Shown here: piece by piece, positions 44,363 to 52,346 of the stretch
Numbering within the stretch: the stretch's first letter is position 1
Layout: each line of letters starts with the position of its first letter
Source: Roseburia porci
GTDB taxonomy: Bacteria > Bacillota > Clostridia > Lachnospirales > Lachnospiraceae
Direction: 5' to 3'
Length of the DNA: 64,000 bases
Assembly (NCBI RefSeq): GCF_009695765.1
Contig: NZ_VUNI01000009.1
Span: 1 to 64,000 of the forward strand
Translations under genes and position numbers: made by a program
The notes under the pieces: generated by a model
The model's database searches: none
What the model saw: the letters and a program-made list of their open reading frames with translations, nothing else
Told to the model about the DNA's origin: nothing

Positions 44363-45864
44363 TACATAACTCCTCCACAAAATCCAATTCTTGCGGAATC
44401 CTCCTCTTCCTCGAATGCTCTGGCAGCATCCTCCATTGTGATTGTCTGAAGAAGTTCTTTTCTGATCTCCAGACTTCCTGCACTCATCATACGTCCGATC
44501 CGCTCATCCACAGACTGTTTCAATTTTCCTGCTATTTTACGCACTGTCCGCCCATTTGCAAAACCACGCTTTTTTGTCTCTTCCGATAAATTTTCCAGAA
44601 TATATGCTCTTGTCTCTTCCGATAAGATCCATCCTTCCAGGAAATGCTCCAGAATCTGCATCATTTCCTCCGGTGAATAATCTGGAAATTCAATAGTTCT
44701 TTTAAACCGGGATTCCAGACCTGCATTTGCCCGCAAAAACTTTTTCATATCCTCCGGATAACCTGCAACAATCAGAATCAGTTCATTCCTGTGATCCTCC
44801 ATAATCTTAACAAGTGTATCTATCGCCTCCTGACCATAAGATTCTGCAAGGCTTCCATCCACAAGCTGATATGCCTCATCGATAAATAAAACGCCTCCCA
44901 TTGCCTCCTGCGCAATACGTTTCGTCTTTGTCGGAGTCTCACCGACATATCGTCCAACGAGACCTTCCGCATCTGTCTCCGTATACTTCGGTTCCGGTAT
45001 TATATCAAGACAATAGTAGATATCTGCGACAATTCTGGCTACGGTCGTTTTTCCGGTTCCTGGATTTCCGGAAAAAATAAGATGATAGGACAGATCATCC
45101 TTTACATCTATCCCCATTTCTCTCCGCATTTTGTTCACCTGATAAGAATAAACAAGTCCTGATATTTCCTCTTTCACCGGATCAAGTCCGATCAGTTCAT
45201 TTAATTCCTGCAGCTTTTCTTCGAGCAAAGCCTTACGCTTATCCTCTGCACTGATTGTTTTTTTCTCCTGTTTCAGTATCGCAGCCGCCTCGGCTCCGGT
45301 CACAACGCTTTCCTGATTTTCTTCCTCTCTGCTGTCTGAAACATTGTCGGCAAAAATACTGTCAAGAAAAGCCGAACATGCTACTAATCCCCGCTCATCT
45401 TCTGTATATATGGAAAAAAGTTCTTTTGTGCGGTCAACAATCTCACAGATATATTCATTATCGCCTGTTCCACCTTTAGGTCTCTCCAAATTGAGTTCTG
45501 CATAAGTTTGTTTAAAAAAATCCCACTCCGTCCTTGGGAATACTTCTTCCCGGTTTTTCTCATAGTTCTCCAGTGAGATATGTCGAAGTAAAAATGCATA
45601 TCTGTGGGTATCCGCAGCAATATCCATTACATGATCCGGGAAATTCTTTATCATATACTGATCTTCTTCTGAAAGAGCACCTTTTGCAGCTCCCACCTGA
45701 AAAAAACATTCACTGAGTATCCGGTCATACGCAACTAACATATGATCTGTATCAATCCACTGCAGCTGCCCCAGATCCTGTTTCATGCCACCGGTCAACG
45801 TACTGTATACATCGTACATCCCAGAAAATAATTCCTCCGAAAATTCCATAAAATTCTCATTCAT
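44362..45864 (-). CDS. CbbX/SpoVK-type AAA+ ATPase
   Basis: The 500-residue product has an N-terminal helical region of about 200 residues without a recognised domain, then a single AAA+ module. Walker A GNPGTGKT is at residues 266-273, Walker B VLFIDE at 325-330, and the SRF arginine-finger motif at 385-387. The pore-loop-like GRYVGET near 304-310 is that of CbbX/SpoVK proteins. These ATPases remodel protein complexes. The gene lies eight bases after the Hsp70-like gene. Confidence 0.88.
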   Translation of the reverse strand: MNENFMEFSEELFSGMYDVYSTLTGGMKQDLGQLQWIDTDHMLVAYDRILSECFFQVGAAKGALSEEDQYMIKNFPDHVMDIAADTHRYAFLLRHISLENYEKNREEVFPRTEWDFFKQTYAELNLERPKGGTGDNEYICEIVDRTKELFSIYTEDERGLVACSAFLDSIFADNVSDSREEENQESVVTGAEAAAILKQEKKTISAEDKRKALLEEKLQELNELIGLDPVKEEISGLVYSYQVNKMRREMGIDVKDDLSYHLIFSGNPGTGKTTVARIVADIYYCLDIIPEPKYTETDAEGLVGRYVGETPTKTKRIAQEAMGGVLFIDEAYQLVDGSLAESYGQEAIDTLVKIMEDHRNELILIVAGYPEDMKKFLRANAGLESRFKRTIEFPDYSPEEMMQILEHFLEGWILSEETRAYILENLSEETKKRGFANGRTVRKIAGKLKQSVDERIGRMMSAGSLEIRKELLQTITMEDAARAFEEEEDSARIGFCGGVM

Positions 45865-45872
45865 ATCGTCAC

Positions 45873-48536
45873 CTATCCTTTTTTCAGATCTGATCTGCTG
45901 TTCTCTACCTGCTGTGTTGCACTGAATCTTCGCAGACTCTTCAAATGCTGATTAATTTCTTTTAACCTCTCTATATCCTGAGTTCTGACTGCCTCTTCCC
46001 CGTCATGGATCAGCATCTGAACCTTTCTGCTTCCAATATCTAATCCAGTATCCTCTTTTAATTGTTCTAATAATTCTTTTTCTTCTGTGAAAGCATTGTG
46101 CTCGGAGTAGATATAAGTTTCCAGATTCCGGACAAGTCCCATCATATTCTCCAGATTTCTTTCCTCATAGGCTTCCTCACATTCACTGCACAGCTTCTGG
46201 CAGCGTGGATCATTCTCCATCTGCCGTTCACTCACACGGACTTTCAGATTCGAAAACCAGTTGTGGATAAACTCAATATTCTGTGAACAATCCCTGTCCC
46301 ATGCGGCATACAATTCTTTCATATAACGTTCTGCTTCTTCCTCGGATCTGGCCTGTTCGATTCTGAGTTTCCATTCCTTCGTCACTTCTCTTCCCTCGGG
46401 AGTTCCGTAATTCTGCTGCATTTTTTCCAGATTTAAAACCTTGTTCATACGTTCCGATGCTCCGGAAACTTTTTTCAGTTTTCTTTCTTCACGGACGATG
46501 CTCGTATGAAGACCATAAAATTCTTCGATAAACTTATATACATCATTCGATTCCGGATCCGCTTCTCCGGCATCATACTGATCCAGATACTTTTCATACT
46601 GCTCATACATTTTTTCAAACCGGCTCTGGTAAAAAGCAGCCTGTTTCTGATCTGCATTCTGAATATTACGGATACTGATCCTCATTCCCTCCATGTACTG
46701 TTCCAGTCCATACAGACTTTCCTCCAGAACCGGCTGTGTCTTTTCCAAAAGCTGCGTTTCCGGAATCTGTACGCCTGTTTCCTGAAAGCATCCCCACACA
46801 TGGATGATACGGTTTTCATCGACTGCAAGATGAAGTTCCACTTCTGTATTGGCACGAAGGTCCTCGCTCAAATCTTTTCCCTTAATATGAATCACCCCTG
46901 CAACCGTATTCGCAATCGGATTATCATAGATCTCGCCTTCATAGATCTTAAAGGTAATCTCATCCTCAGACCCTTTGTGAATTGTCTTATTCAGTTGATA
47001 TATAACGCTGTTTGCAGCTGGTAAAAGCGTATTTTTTTTAATCACAACATCCAACTGCTCATATCCATTATTCATAACTCCCACACATACCGAATGCGTC
47101 AGTGGTGCACTGGAGATTTTCATATTCTGCTTTTTCCGCATGATCTCAATCGTGTGTTCGCCCGCATAATCGCAAGGAGTTCCATTTGTGTCAAACAATT
47201 TAACCGAAAATCTGTTTATTCCTTCTTCCGGCAGTTCAAGTCTTGTCTTTACGCATTGATCTTTGACCGCAAGTTTACCACTTTCCCACTCTTCACTACA
47301 GATGGTGACAGAAAATCCTTCTTCCTTTATTCCATGAAACACACAGCGCACTGCTGCTTTGTCACTGTCAGTCTGTGGCAGATACGAAATTTCCGCACGG
47401 ATTCCTTCTGTTTCCTGTTCTGGTGAAGCGTCCAGCTCCGGTTCTTCGACATCTACATAATTGCCGGATGCAAAAATCGCAGCTCCGATCGCAACCGCAT
47501 GCATCGGATTAACCGACGAATCTACTTCTTTTCCAAACACTTCTGCCAGCCGTTGTCTTACCAGCTGCACATAAGTACTTCCCCCGACCAGAATGATCTT
47601 TTCAAGCTGATCTGCTGTGATATTGCTTCCCTGCAATGCCTTTTCTGCAATTCTGATTCCTTCATCTACCACATCTCTTATCGCCTCATCGAACTCTTTC
47701 CTTGTAATATCACAGTCAAATTCAATCTCTTCCATTTCATCATCAACAACTCCTGACAAAAAGAGCGACGCCGACTCCGCACTTCCCAGTGCTTTCTTTA
47801 CATTTTCAATTTCAAAAAGCAGACGATTCTTCAGAGCCGGTCTGACCGGTTCTCCAATCGTATATTCTCTTCGCAGCCTTGGAAGCACAATCTTCTCCAG
47901 TACTTCTCTGTCAAGATCACATCCCCCAAAGAAATTATTACCTTCTGTATTAAGCACCTTCAATCTTCCGTGAAACGTTGAAACGATCGCCACGTCCAGA
48001 GTTCCTCCGCCATAATCAAAAACCATCCAGAAATGATCTTTCGTATCCGGCTTCATTCCGTATGCAATAGATGCCGCAATTGGCTCCTGTAATAACAGTA
48101 CATTGGAAAAACCTGCAAGCCTGGCAGCCTTCTGTGTTGCTTCATTCTGCATGGAAGTAAAAGCCGCCGGAATCGTGATTACTGCATCCCGTGCCTCTTT
48201 TCCTTCTCTGATCAGATAATCCTGTCGCAGCTTTTTTAAAATCTCTGCGGACAGTTCCTCCGGGGATTTTTCCATCTGGCTTCCTGCAAACAGATTTTTC
48301 TCATTCATTCCCATCAGACGTTTAAACTGCAGTGCAACATTTTTACGATCTAAATTCTGATATGCAGCCTGACCAACCATGATTTTTCCTGATTTGCTGA
48401 CATAAACTGCTGACGGTGTCGTACTAAGATTATCCGTTGTACTTTCAATGATCTCTGCACTGTTCCCATCTTTCGAAACCGCAATGCAGGAATTGGTAGT
48501 TCCAAGGTCGATTCCACAATCATATACTTTTTTCAT
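45873..48536 (-). CDS. Hsp70 family ATPase with long helical C-terminus
   Basis: The 887-residue product has a complete Hsp70 nucleotide-binding domain: phosphate-1 DLGTTNS at residues 10-16, phosphate-2 DYGGGTLD at 174-181, adenosine motif VGGST at 317-321. A beta-rich substrate-domain-like part follows (about 370-590), then a charged helical region to 887 that is much longer than the lid of DnaK. It lacks the C-terminal EEVD-type or DnaK-like end, so it is a specialised Hsp70, not dnaK. The start is the ATG at 48536; an upstream TTG sits too close to AGGAGG. It is the first gene of the operon behind an ECF-type promoter. Confidence 0.9.
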   Translation of the reverse strand: MKKVYDCGIDLGTTNSCIAVSKDGNSAEIIESTTDNLSTTPSAVYVSKSGKIMVGQAAYQNLDRKNVALQFKRLMGMNEKNLFAGSQMEKSPEELSAEILKKLRQDYLIREGKEARDAVITIPAAFTSMQNEATQKAARLAGFSNVLLLQEPIAASIAYGMKPDTKDHFWMVFDYGGGTLDVAIVSTFHGRLKVLNTEGNNFFGGCDLDREVLEKIVLPRLRREYTIGEPVRPALKNRLLFEIENVKKALGSAESASLFLSGVVDDEMEEIEFDCDITRKEFDEAIRDVVDEGIRIAEKALQGSNITADQLEKIILVGGSTYVQLVRQRLAEVFGKEVDSSVNPMHAVAIGAAIFASGNYVDVEEPELDASPEQETEGIRAEISYLPQTDSDKAAVRCVFHGIKEEGFSVTICSEEWESGKLAVKDQCVKTRLELPEEGINRFSVKLFDTNGTPCDYAGEHTIEIMRKKQNMKISSAPLTHSVCVGVMNNGYEQLDVVIKKNTLLPAANSVIYQLNKTIHKGSEDEITFKIYEGEIYDNPIANTVAGVIHIKGKDLSEDLRANTEVELHLAVDENRIIHVWGCFQETGVQIPETQLLEKTQPVLEESLYGLEQYMEGMRISIRNIQNADQKQAAFYQSRFEKMYEQYEKYLDQYDAGEADPESNDVYKFIEEFYGLHTSIVREERKLKKVSGASERMNKVLNLEKMQQNYGTPEGREVTKEWKLRIEQARSEEEAERYMKELYAAWDRDCSQNIEFIHNWFSNLKVRVSERQMENDPRCQKLCSECEEAYEERNLENMMGLVRNLETYIYSEHNAFTEEKELLEQLKEDTGLDIGSRKVQMLIHDGEEAVRTQDIERLKEINQHLKSLRRFSATQQVENSRSDLKKG

Positions 48537-48584
48537 AGCGCTTTCCAAGCCTCCTAAAATCTCATTTTTTGTTTCTTTTACTTT

Positions 48585-48613
48585 TAAGACGAAAGAAATC
48601 CTCTCCAGGTTTT
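48585..48613 (-). promoter_or_regulatory. ECF-type promoter 1, Hsp70-AAA+-sigma operon
   Basis: The minus strand reads AAAACCTG, 14 bases, CGTCTTA. AACC and CGTC, 16 bases apart, are the hallmark of ECF sigma promoters. It is about 50 bases before the Hsp70-like start codon. The same -35, spacing and -10 occur at two other promoters nearby. Confidence 0.82.
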
Positions 48614-48768
48614 ATATTTTTAAAATTTTTTCAAAATAATTATATCTTAGCCATTATATACTTGCAATATAACACAACAGTTTATTCGTGCAATTTTACT
48701 GTGTATATTTCATCTCTTTTTGTCACTAAAATAAGTGATGTAAAGAAAGATTTTAGGCAGGTGATATC

Positions 48769-48939
48769 ATGCAATTTCAAATTAAAAAAACGGAATATGT
48801 AAACCGTACTTACCGGATTCCAAAAGAATTGGCAGAACGGTTGTCACAGGTTGCACAAGAAGAAGACATTTCCGTCAATGAACTCGTCGTTCAATCCTGT
48901 GAATTCGCACTTGACAATTTGAACAAGGAGGACCGGTAG
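48769..48939 (+). CDS. Small ribbon-helix-helix DNA-binding protein
   Basis: The 56-residue product has the short strand KKTEYVNRTYRIP followed by two helices (ELAERLSQVAQEE and SVNELVVQSCEFALDNL), which is the Arc/MetJ-type ribbon-helix-helix pattern. AGGCAGGTGAT precedes the ATG. It lies on the opposite strand, between ECF promoter 1 and the end of the repeat-protein gene. An inverted repeat TCACT-N6-AGTGA (48723-48738) just upstream could be its own operator. It may regulate itself or the neighbouring units. Confidence 0.8.
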   Translation: MQFQIKKTEYVNRTYRIPKELAERLSQVAQEEDISVNELVVQSCEFALDNLNKEDR

Positions 48940-48970
48940 TTTTATCTGCCAGTTTTCTCCTGTTTTATTT

Positions 48971-49669
48971 CTAATTCAGCTTCCATGCGCCCCATGGTGC
49001 ATCCGCTGACTTTCCGCAATACCACACATGATCCACACTTTCAAATGCATTTTCTTCTATACAGACAATATTCTGCGGAATATACACGTCTTCAAGACTC
49101 ACGCAGCCGGCAAATACTTCGGTTCCAATTCTGTGCAGATTTTGTGCCAGCTTCACATCCACAAGTTGTATACAATCCCGAAAAGCACACGCCTCAATAT
49201 AAAATATATTTCCCGGGATCGTAATGCTCTTTAATCCCGTCTGCCTGTAAAAAGCAAATCTTCCAATTCCTCTGATATCTGGTGGAATAATTGTATTTAT
49301 ACATCCCGCAATCAATTCATTTGTCCGTCTGTCGATAATCGCATTGCATGCACAGTGACTGTCATAATAGCGATTTTCCTTATCCACCACGATCACCGCC
49401 AGTTTCGGACAGTTCGGAAAAATACACTCCTCAATGTGTTTTATCGTATCCGGAATAAATATTCCGGTCAGTTGTCTGCAGCCCGCAAATGCAAAAGCAC
49501 CAATTTCAGTTACCGTCTCCGGCACGAACACATAATTCAGCGACTTATTCATCATTCCAGTCAGTCTGTTTCCATCTGAAATCTGAAAATATTCCTGCGG
49601 TCTGCGCTGTTGTTCGAGATAGATTTGTTTTAATTTCTCGTTTTCTTTGCACATTTTATACACAGACAT
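48971..49669 (-). CDS. Intracellular BspA-type leucine-rich repeat protein
   Basis: The 232-residue product has a short charged N-terminus, then LRR_5-type repeats with the pattern IP-x-T-x-x-I-x-x-x-A-F-x-x-C (VPETVTEIGAFAFAGCRQLT, IPDTIKHIEECIFPNCPKL, IPGNIFYIEACAFRDCIQL, and others). There is no signal peptide or cell-wall anchor, unlike most BspA proteins. The ATG at 49669 has AGGAGG seven bases upstream; an earlier in-frame codon does not. It is transcribed from the second CGTC-type promoter, so it probably belongs to the sigma-factor regulon. The function is unknown. Confidence 0.82.
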   Translation of the reverse strand: MSVYKMCKENEKLKQIYLEQQRRPQEYFQISDGNRLTGMMNKSLNYVFVPETVTEIGAFAFAGCRQLTGIFIPDTIKHIEECIFPNCPKLAVIVVDKENRYYDSHCACNAIIDRRTNELIAGCINTIIPPDIRGIGRFAFYRQTGLKSITIPGNIFYIEACAFRDCIQLVDVKLAQNLHRIGTEVFAGCVSLEDVYIPQNIVCIEENAFESVDHVWYCGKSADAPWGAWKLN

Positions 49670-49707
49670 CTCTTCTCCTCCTCTCATAAACCTTTCGTTT
49701 TCACTTA

Positions 49708-49736
49708 TAAGACGAATCCAGATTACATCAGGTTTT
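49708..49736 (-). promoter_or_regulatory. ECF-type promoter 2, repeat-protein gene
   Basis: AAAACCTG, 14 bases, CGTCTTATAAG on the minus strand, identical to promoter 1 in both boxes and spacing. It begins about 20 bases after the terminator of the preceding gene and about 40 bases before the start codon of the repeat protein. Confidence 0.82.
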
Positions 49737-49753
49737 AATTTTCAAAAAAATAT

Positions 49754-49778
49754 AAAAAAAGACCCGAAGGTCTTTTTT
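49754..49778 (-). terminator. Terminator with TTCG loop
   Basis: GACC and GGTC with loop TTCG, extended by AAAAAA/TTTTTTT, form a strong terminator whose 5' arm touches the stop codon of the preceding gene at 49777. Confidence 0.9.
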
Positions 49779-50868
49779 AAATCTGATCTGAATAAAAACA
49801 TGTACCCTGCAACGGTTCATCTGCCTCTTTCAGAGTGCTTGATTTTGTCATATCCATCGATACAATCGGGAAGTCCGCCTGCCCATATGCATCACCTATA
49901 AATTTTTCCCCATCAAATTTCAGATGATACATAATGACCAGTATTGGCATAAGCCACTTTTCTCCTTTATAAAACCGCTGGATTAGGTGATTCATTTTGA
50001 TGTGATGAATTTTTTTAGTTAATTCATCCCTGTCTATGCGATGTTGTGCCAGTGCCTTAGCATATGCCTCCTCATCATCTTTAAACTCGACTCCATCACA
50101 TCCTAAAACCGTTTTCTGGTAATCCCTCTGCTTTGGCTCATTCTCTGCATCATCCGCATTCACCGGGCCAAGATCAGGATCGTCTTTATACTCCTGCCCA
50201 AATTCATTGCAATAATCCAAATATTCTGACTGCAAATCCTCCCATTCAAGCATCGGCTTTCTGTAACGGTTTTTCCTGAACAGATAAATGGTGATGGCAA
50301 ATGGTATTGCAAAGATGATACTCACAAACAGAGCCATAAAACCTGCTATTCCCAGCATAACATACCACACAATGTATCTGACCGGATACTGACTGAACGG
50401 ATGCTCGCTCATATCCAGCACACTATCTCTCACCTTTTTCTCTTTGTCCACTATCTCCTGAGGCATTTGTATCTTCACCTGGTATTTTGTTCTAAGCCGC
50501 TGGCAGGCACTCAGATAACATTTCTCCTTCGGTGTCTGATACACTTCCATTAACTTTTCAATCGCTTTTTCTCTGTTTCCTGCCATTTCCCAGAACAAAG
50601 CAAATTTATACGCTGCATTCTCTTCCTTATTCTGATATGCCATTTGCAGAAAATGTTCTGCATCGTTCATCTTATTTTGTTTCACGCACATATCTGCAAT
50701 GGGAAGATATTTTAACTTCACGCCCCATCTCTCCAATTCTTTTAAATGGGAAATTTCCTCATGTTTATAATTAAACCGAATTAATGCAGACAGATCCCCT
50801 CTTTCCGCAGCCACCTGGTCTCTCTCTTTTTGTACCTGCGGCGAAAAATATACTTCATTGAAAAACAT
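49777..50868 (-). CDS. Membrane protein of unknown function with repeat-like N-terminus
   Basis: The 363-residue product has a cytosolic N-terminal part with SEL1/TPR-like helices (MNDAEHFLQMAYQNKEENAA, WEMAGNREKAIEKLMEVYQ). One or two hydrophobic segments follow (about residues 166-192, IVWYVMLGIAGFMALFVSII), then an acidic C-terminal part. The ATG at 50868 has AAGGAAG upstream; an earlier in-frame codon lies inside the promoter. The gene stands behind the third CGTC-type promoter and ends in a TTCG terminator, so it is a single-gene unit of the sigma-factor regulon. The family is not recognised. Confidence 0.8.
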   Translation of the reverse strand: MFFNEVYFSPQVQKERDQVAAERGDLSALIRFNYKHEEISHLKELERWGVKLKYLPIADMCVKQNKMNDAEHFLQMAYQNKEENAAYKFALFWEMAGNREKAIEKLMEVYQTPKEKCYLSACQRLRTKYQVKIQMPQEIVDKEKKVRDSVLDMSEHPFSQYPVRYIVWYVMLGIAGFMALFVSIIFAIPFAITIYLFRKNRYRKPMLEWEDLQSEYLDYCNEFGQEYKDDPDLGPVNADDAENEPKQRDYQKTVLGCDGVEFKDDEEAYAKALAQHRIDRDELTKKIHHIKMNHLIQRFYKGEKWLMPILVIMYHLKFDGEKFIGDAYGQADFPIVSMDMTKSSTLKEADEPLQGTCFYSDQI

Positions 50869-50903
50869 GCTTTTTTCTTCCTTTCTTTTGTTTGATTCAC
50901 CTA

Positions 50904-50932
50904 TAAGACGAGTCAATTTTGCCACAGGTTTT
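50904..50932 (-). promoter_or_regulatory. ECF-type promoter 3, membrane-protein gene
   Basis: AAAACCTG, 14 bases, CGTCTTATAGG on the minus strand, again with identical boxes and spacing. It fills the gap between the AlgJ-like gene and the membrane-protein gene, about 35-45 bases before the start codon. Confidence 0.82.
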
Positions 50933-50964
50933 ATATTTTTACATTTTTTTAAAAACTGGTGCCT

Positions 50965-52329
50965 CTATTTGAGCATTGGCTCAATGTAGATTTCATAGTC
51001 TGTCAGATCTGTGCCTTCCGGAAAATATGCACAAAATCCATAGTCATTTTCCTCTATTGTCTGAGGTGTCATTTCATAAAATCTATCCTTCAAGCGGATC
51101 AGAATATGTGCTTCTTCGATGTCTTTCATTTCTGAAATCCAATCGGCATCCAGTATACCGGCAAACCCTGTGTAACTTTCCTGGGACACTTCTTTAATCT
51201 CCTTGTCTGTCCCTTCTTTGTTTTCTTCTCCAGAAACAGCAGATTCTGGAACGTCCACAAGCTGCGTTTGATCCGGTTTACACTCCGGCGCATAAAATAC
51301 CGGCCGGCTTTGCGAAATAAGCGGCAAGTTACGTTCTGCGATTTCAAGAACGACGGTATCCGCATTGTATTTCTGTTTTAACAGTAAATTGTAATTACTG
51401 CTTTTATCGAAAACTGCATGATAGTATGTCTCTGCAAAATATGGTAAAAGTGCATTCCCAAAAGAATCCCGGAACATATACAGGCTTCCTGTTCCATCTG
51501 GATTCTCTGATTCAATATAACTTTGCTCTACACTTCTCGTCTTCGTCAGATAATGATACCCAAAATCATAATCCAGATAATATTCCAGATCTTTTGAAGG
51601 ATCTTCCGGTCTTAACATCTTCTCAAGATCCCCCGTGAAATCCCGCCGGCTTGTGAAATCGCATCCATCAAAGTCCGGGTGTTCCTGTTTTAGACCCGCC
51701 ATAATGGTATCGTATGCCAGAAGTGCACCTTTACTGTTCCAATGCGTATCCTGCCTGAAATACATCTGTTCCGGCTCATTATAAAATGTCTGAAACAGAT
51801 CTACCGTATCCACATCAGAAAGCTGAGGCATTACTATGTCCGCATTTCCCTTATCCGAATATTTCTGGTAGTTAAACGGCATCTCATCATATAAAGAATT
51901 CTTGTTCGGAGCGATCACAAACCGAAACTTCCCATTGTCTTTCTCTATCGACTGCTGCATAAGTTCCAGAGTACGCACCGTATTATATTGTTGTCTTTGT
52001 GACATCGTAACAATACCCTGATAATCATCCGATGTTTTTGCGAAAAACAGATTGCCATTTTCCCCGATGATCACATCCAAAACATTCGAAGTATGTAATA
52101 TTTTTTCCTGTAAAAAAGTATCCAGTGCAATCAGCTGTTTTCGAAACCCAAAATTCCCGGAAATACGGCTTTCCATCTGCTCAACCAGTCCGGATGATGC
52201 CGTATCTTCCAGCGCAGACGAATTGTTTTCATTATCTGAACGATTATCAATAACAAATGTTCCAACCGCAATTGCCACCGTCATGAAGGTGATCACAATG
52301 ATATAAATAATCTGAATTTTTTTCTTCAT
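50965..52329 (-). CDS. AlgJ/DltD-like SGNH-type protein, probable polysaccharide O-acetylation
   Basis: The 454-residue product has an N-terminal membrane anchor (about residues 5-25). The extracellular domain contains the AlgX/AlgJ-type motifs RQDTHWNSKGALLAYD (near 195-210) and MFRDSFGNALLPYF (near 285-298), which carry the catalytic DxxH and Ser of this SGNH fold. It sits 17 bases downstream of an MBOAT gene, the usual partner that passes acetyl groups across the membrane. The polymer acetylated is unknown. The C-terminal part after about 355 is acidic and variable. Confidence 0.85.
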   Translation of the reverse strand: MKKKIQIIYIIVITFMTVAIAVGTFVIDNRSDNENNSSALEDTASSGLVEQMESRISGNFGFRKQLIALDTFLQEKILHTSNVLDVIIGENGNLFFAKTSDDYQGIVTMSQRQQYNTVRTLELMQQSIEKDNGKFRFVIAPNKNSLYDEMPFNYQKYSDKGNADIVMPQLSDVDTVDLFQTFYNEPEQMYFRQDTHWNSKGALLAYDTIMAGLKQEHPDFDGCDFTSRRDFTGDLEKMLRPEDPSKDLEYYLDYDFGYHYLTKTRSVEQSYIESENPDGTGSLYMFRDSFGNALLPYFAETYYHAVFDKSSNYNLLLKQKYNADTVVLEIAERNLPLISQSRPVFYAPECKPDQTQLVDVPESAVSGEENKEGTDKEIKEVSQESYTGFAGILDADWISEMKDIEEAHILIRLKDRFYEMTPQTIEENDYGFCAYFPEGTDLTDYEIYIEPMLK

Positions 52330-52346
52330 CTCATATCTCCATGCAT

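Noticed and set aside
48536-48548. TTG start four codons upstream for the Hsp70-like gene
   Set aside because: It lies one base from AGGAGG, too close for use; the ATG at 48536 fits better and the conserved domain starts there.
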